From the NCBI RefSeq assembly GCF_014649855.1, contig NZ_BMTV01000011.1, forward strand, positions 1 to 64,000: a stretch of DNA of 64,000 nt. Reading direction: 5' to 3'. Positions 62,005 through 64,000 of this stretch are shown piece after piece. Positions within the stretch are counted from its first letter, which is position 1. Every line of letters begins with the position of its first letter. The DNA comes from Streptomyces roseolus (GTDB taxonomy: Bacteria; Actinomycetota; Actinomycetes; Streptomycetales; Streptomycetaceae). The translations under genes were made by a program, and so were the position numbers. The notes beneath the pieces are model-generated. The model saw only the letters and a program-made list of their open reading frames with translations, was not told the DNA's origin and did not search any database.

Positions 62005-64000
62005 TCAGACGCGCCCGTCGGTCACCGGCCCGGAGGTCCCCCGGGACAGTCGGTGCAGGCGCAGAGCCAGGTGGATCTCCAGGGCGCTGTCGGGTGTGTT
62101 CCAGTCGGGGCCGAGGAGACGGGCGACACGGTCGAGGCGCTGCACGACCGTGTTGACGTGGACGTGGAGGGCGTCCTTGGCGCGGGCGAGGCTCGCGCCC
62201 TGGTCGTAGTACGCGTACAGGGTGCGGACCAGTTCGGTGCCGCGTTCGGCGTCGTAGGCGAGGACCGGGCCGAGGACGCGGTCGACGTACGCGGTGATGT
62301 CGGCGCGGTCGCCGAGCAGGACGCCGACGAAGCCGAGGGCGGCGGCGTCGGCGCCCTCCCCGGTGCGGCCGAGGGCGTGGAGCGCGGTGAGGCAGCGGAG
62401 GGCCTCGGCGTGGAGGACCGCGTGGCGGTCCGGGCCGGTGCCGGGGCCCGCCGTGCCCACGGTGACGGGCGCGCCGACGCCCCGGGCGAGGCCCGCGGCG
62501 AGCGCGTCGGCGAGGGGCCCGGCCTCGTCGCACGGGACGAGCAGGACGGTGCGGCCCCGGCGGCTGCCCGCCAGGCCGCCGAGCCGGCGCGCCGCGCGGC
62601 CGGCCTCCGCGGCGAGCCGGGAACGCAGCGCGGGTTCGCAGTCGACGACCGCGACGGCGTGGGGGCGGGCGAGGTCCACGCCGAGGCGCCGGGCGCGCAG
62701 GGCGAGGCTGCCCGGGTCCCAGTGGGCCGAGGAGGCGGGACCCGCGAGCAGGTCGTCGAGGAGTTCGCCGCGTACCCGGTCCTCGGTCTCGGCGACCGAG
62801 CGGCGGACCAGCAGCAGCATCGCCGTGACGAGCGCCGACCGTTCGAACAGTCGCCGGTCCGCCTCGGAGAGGTCCTCGCGCCCGGTCAGCACGATGCTGC
62901 CGAGGGGTTCGGCGCCGGCGAGGACGGCGCAGGTCCAGACGCCGCCGGCGCGTACCGCCCGGCCTTCCGTGCGCGAGGCCGCCAGGCTCGCGGCGGCGGG
63001 CGTCACCGGCTCGGTGCCGATCCGGGCGAGTTCGCTGCCGTCGGTGTCGTGGACCGCCACTCCCCCGCCGAGCAGCACGGCGATCTCGGCGGCCACCTCG
63101 TCGGTGCCGGCGCCGCGCAGCACCAGCTTGGAGAGCCGGTCGTGGGCGTCGGACGCCAGGTGGAGGGCCTCGCCGTGGGCGCGGGCGGTCGCGTTGGCGG
63201 CTTCGAGCCGGGCGAGGGCGGTGCGGGTCTCCTCCAGGCGGCGGGCGCTGTCGATGGCGACGGCGGCGTGGTCGGCGAGCGAGGCGAGGAGGGCGATGGC
63301 GTCCGGGGTGAACTCGCGCGGGGAGCGGTCGGCCGCGAAGAGGACCCCGATGATCTCCTCGCCCAGCCGGAGCGGGACGCCGAGGATGCCGCGGAGGCCC
63401 TCCTCGGCGACTCCGTCGTCGATCGGCCCGGTGTGCCGGTAGCGGTGGTCGGTGCGGTAGTCGGTGCTCGCGTACGGCCGGGCGGTCTGCGCGACGAGAC
63501 CGCCCAGGCCCTCCCCCATGCCGAGCCGCAGCTGCTGGAAGGCGGCCGAGACGGACCCTTCGGTGACCCGCATGAACGTGTCGTGGGCGGCCGGGTCGTT
63601 CAGCGTCAGATAGGCGACGTCCGAGCCGAGCAGCGTACGGGCCCGCCGGACGATGGCCCGCAGCACCGCGTCGAGGTCCCGCAGGCCCGCCAGGTCGCCG
63701 GCCGTGTCGTACAGGGCGACCAACTCGGCTTCCCTGCGCCGGTACTGGTCGAGCACCCGCCGCACCGCGAGCGCGGCCCCGGTGGTCTCCTCGATCCACG
63801 CCACGTCCTCCGGAGCGGCCCCGGCGGCCCGTGCCCCGGCGGCCTGCGCGGCGAGCTCCTCGCCGGGCGCACCGGCCGCCAGGAGGTCGAGGAGGCGACG
63901 GGCGGCCGCTTCGGTGGGCGACGGCGTACGGGACCCGGGAGGAGACGGCGTACGGGACTCGGCGGAAGACGGCGTACGGGGCTCGATGCGCCGGCCGGCG
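62005..64000 (-). CDS. GAF-domain / PucR-type transcriptional regulator, 5' end outside the window
   Basis: At least 665 aa. The frame stays open to the window edge, so the start is beyond 64000 and the GTG at 63804 is internal. Parts: an N-terminal tail with three 8-residue SRTPSPxx repeats, a GAF domain (GMGEGLGGLVAQTARPYAST, GILGVPLRLGEEIIGVLFAA), a middle helical part with GGVWTCAVLAG, and a C-terminal PucR-type helix-turn-helix (LYAYYDQGASLARAKDALHVHVNTVVQRL). Likely responds to a small aromatic or purine-type ligand. Target unknown. Confidence 0.88.
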   Translation of the reverse strand, partial: AGRRIEPRTPSSAESRTPSPPGSRTPSPTEAAARRLLDLLAAGAPGEELAAQAAGARAAGAAPEDVAWIEETTGAALAVRRVLDQYRRREAELVALYDTAGDLAGLRDLDAVLRAIVRRARTLLGSDVAYLTLNDPAAHDTFMRVTEGSVSAAFQQLRLGMGEGLGGLVAQTARPYASTDYRTDHRYRHTGPIDDGVAEEGLRGILGVPLRLGEEIIGVLFAADRSPREFTPDAIALLASLADHAAVAIDSARRLEETRTALARLEAANATARAHGEALHLASDAHDRLSKLVLRGAGTDEVAAEIAVLLGGGVAVHDTDGSELARIGTEPVTPAAASLAASRTEGRAVRAGGVWTCAVLAGAEPLGSIVLTGREDLSEADRRLFERSALVTAMLLLVRRSVAETEDRVRGELLDDLLAGPASSAHWDPGSLALRARRLGVDLARPHAVAVVDCEPALRSRLAAEAGRAARRLGGLAGSRRGRTVLLVPCDEAGPLADALAAGLARGVGAPVTVGTAGPGTGPDRHAVLHAEALRCLTALHALGRTGEGADAAALGFVGVLLGDRADITAYVDRVLGPVLAYDAERGTELVRTLYAYYDQGASLARAKDALHVHVNTVVQRLDRVARLLGPDWNTPDSALEIHLALRLHRLSRGTSGPVTDGRV
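63920..63985 (-). repeat. 24-bp tandem repeat encoding (S/P)RTPSxxx
   Basis: gacggcgtacggg begins at 63920, 63944 and 63968, an exact 24-bp period. It encodes SRTPSPTE, SRTPSPPG and PRTPSSAE in the regulator's N-terminal tail. Confidence 0.8.

Overview
The window is very GC-rich with G/C at almost every third codon position. It carries an SsgA-family sporulation protein, a DUF2637 membrane protein, a streptogrisin-type secreted protease and many one-component regulators. Together these point to a Streptomyces (or very close actinomycete) chromosome. There are no rRNA, tRNA or core housekeeping operons apart from a FolC-like ligase. The content is adaptive and accessory: regulators paired with oxidoreductases, secreted hydrolases, small conserved proteins, and decayed genes and mobile elements, as in a chromosome arm.

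Layout. 1-5.2 kb: cupin, beta-lactamase-fold hydrolase divergent from a TetR regulator, WS/DGAT acyltransferase, a truncated methyltransferase relic and a dienelactone hydrolase. 5.6-12.4 kb: an FAD oxidoreductase / membrane protein / SigJ-type ECF sigma cluster, a secreted PLD-like protein, a frameshifted DnaJ-zinc-motif relic, and a sigma-like protein with a C-terminal membrane segment. 12.8-16.8 kb: XRE-cupin regulator divergent from an EamA/PaiB/B3-B4 operon, a Tn3 transposase remnant, and an SsgA-like protein. 17-21.1 kb: DUF2637 protein, an RCC1-repeat protein joined in frame to a decayed IS5-type transposase, and a frameshifted orphan. 21.2-26.1 kb: Old Yellow Enzyme/MarR pair, hydrolase/TetR operon, decayed sequence and an FKBP. 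26.3-33.3 kb: a coding segment ending at a G-tract, S33 peptidase, lipoprotein, MFS/CGNR pair and a PQQ-propeller lipoprotein. 33.4-42.4 kb: FolC-like ligase, nitrilase/LysR pair, conserved hypotheticals, GNAT, secreted PHA depolymerase and a P450. 42.7-48.1 kb: VOC protein and a complete three-gene xanthine dehydrogenase operon. 48.8-52.8 kb: a second FKBP, then a secreted I36/FG-GAP protein followed by two adjacent AlkB-like Fe(II)/2-oxoglutarate oxygenases. 52.9-64 kb: DUF1772/TetR pair, CrtI-like oxidoreductase, FAD monooxygenase/TetR pair, a 158-bp MITE, Sel1-repeat protein, PpnP, a broken DUF1801 gene, an S1 protease behind LacI-type palindromes, and a partial GAF/PucR regulator running off the edge.

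Two themes recur. First, regulators stand back-to-back with their probable target, with a readable palindrome in the shared promoter; this is clear for TetR/hydrolase, MarR/OYE, TetR/DUF1772 and TetR/monooxygenase. Second, nine starts have a TAnnnT hexamer 6-8 nt upstream and no Shine-Dalgarno sequence, which predicts leaderless transcripts. The least familiar unit is the pair of divergent AlkB-like oxygenases, coupled through a TTG start that overlaps the upstream stop, behind a secreted protein gene.
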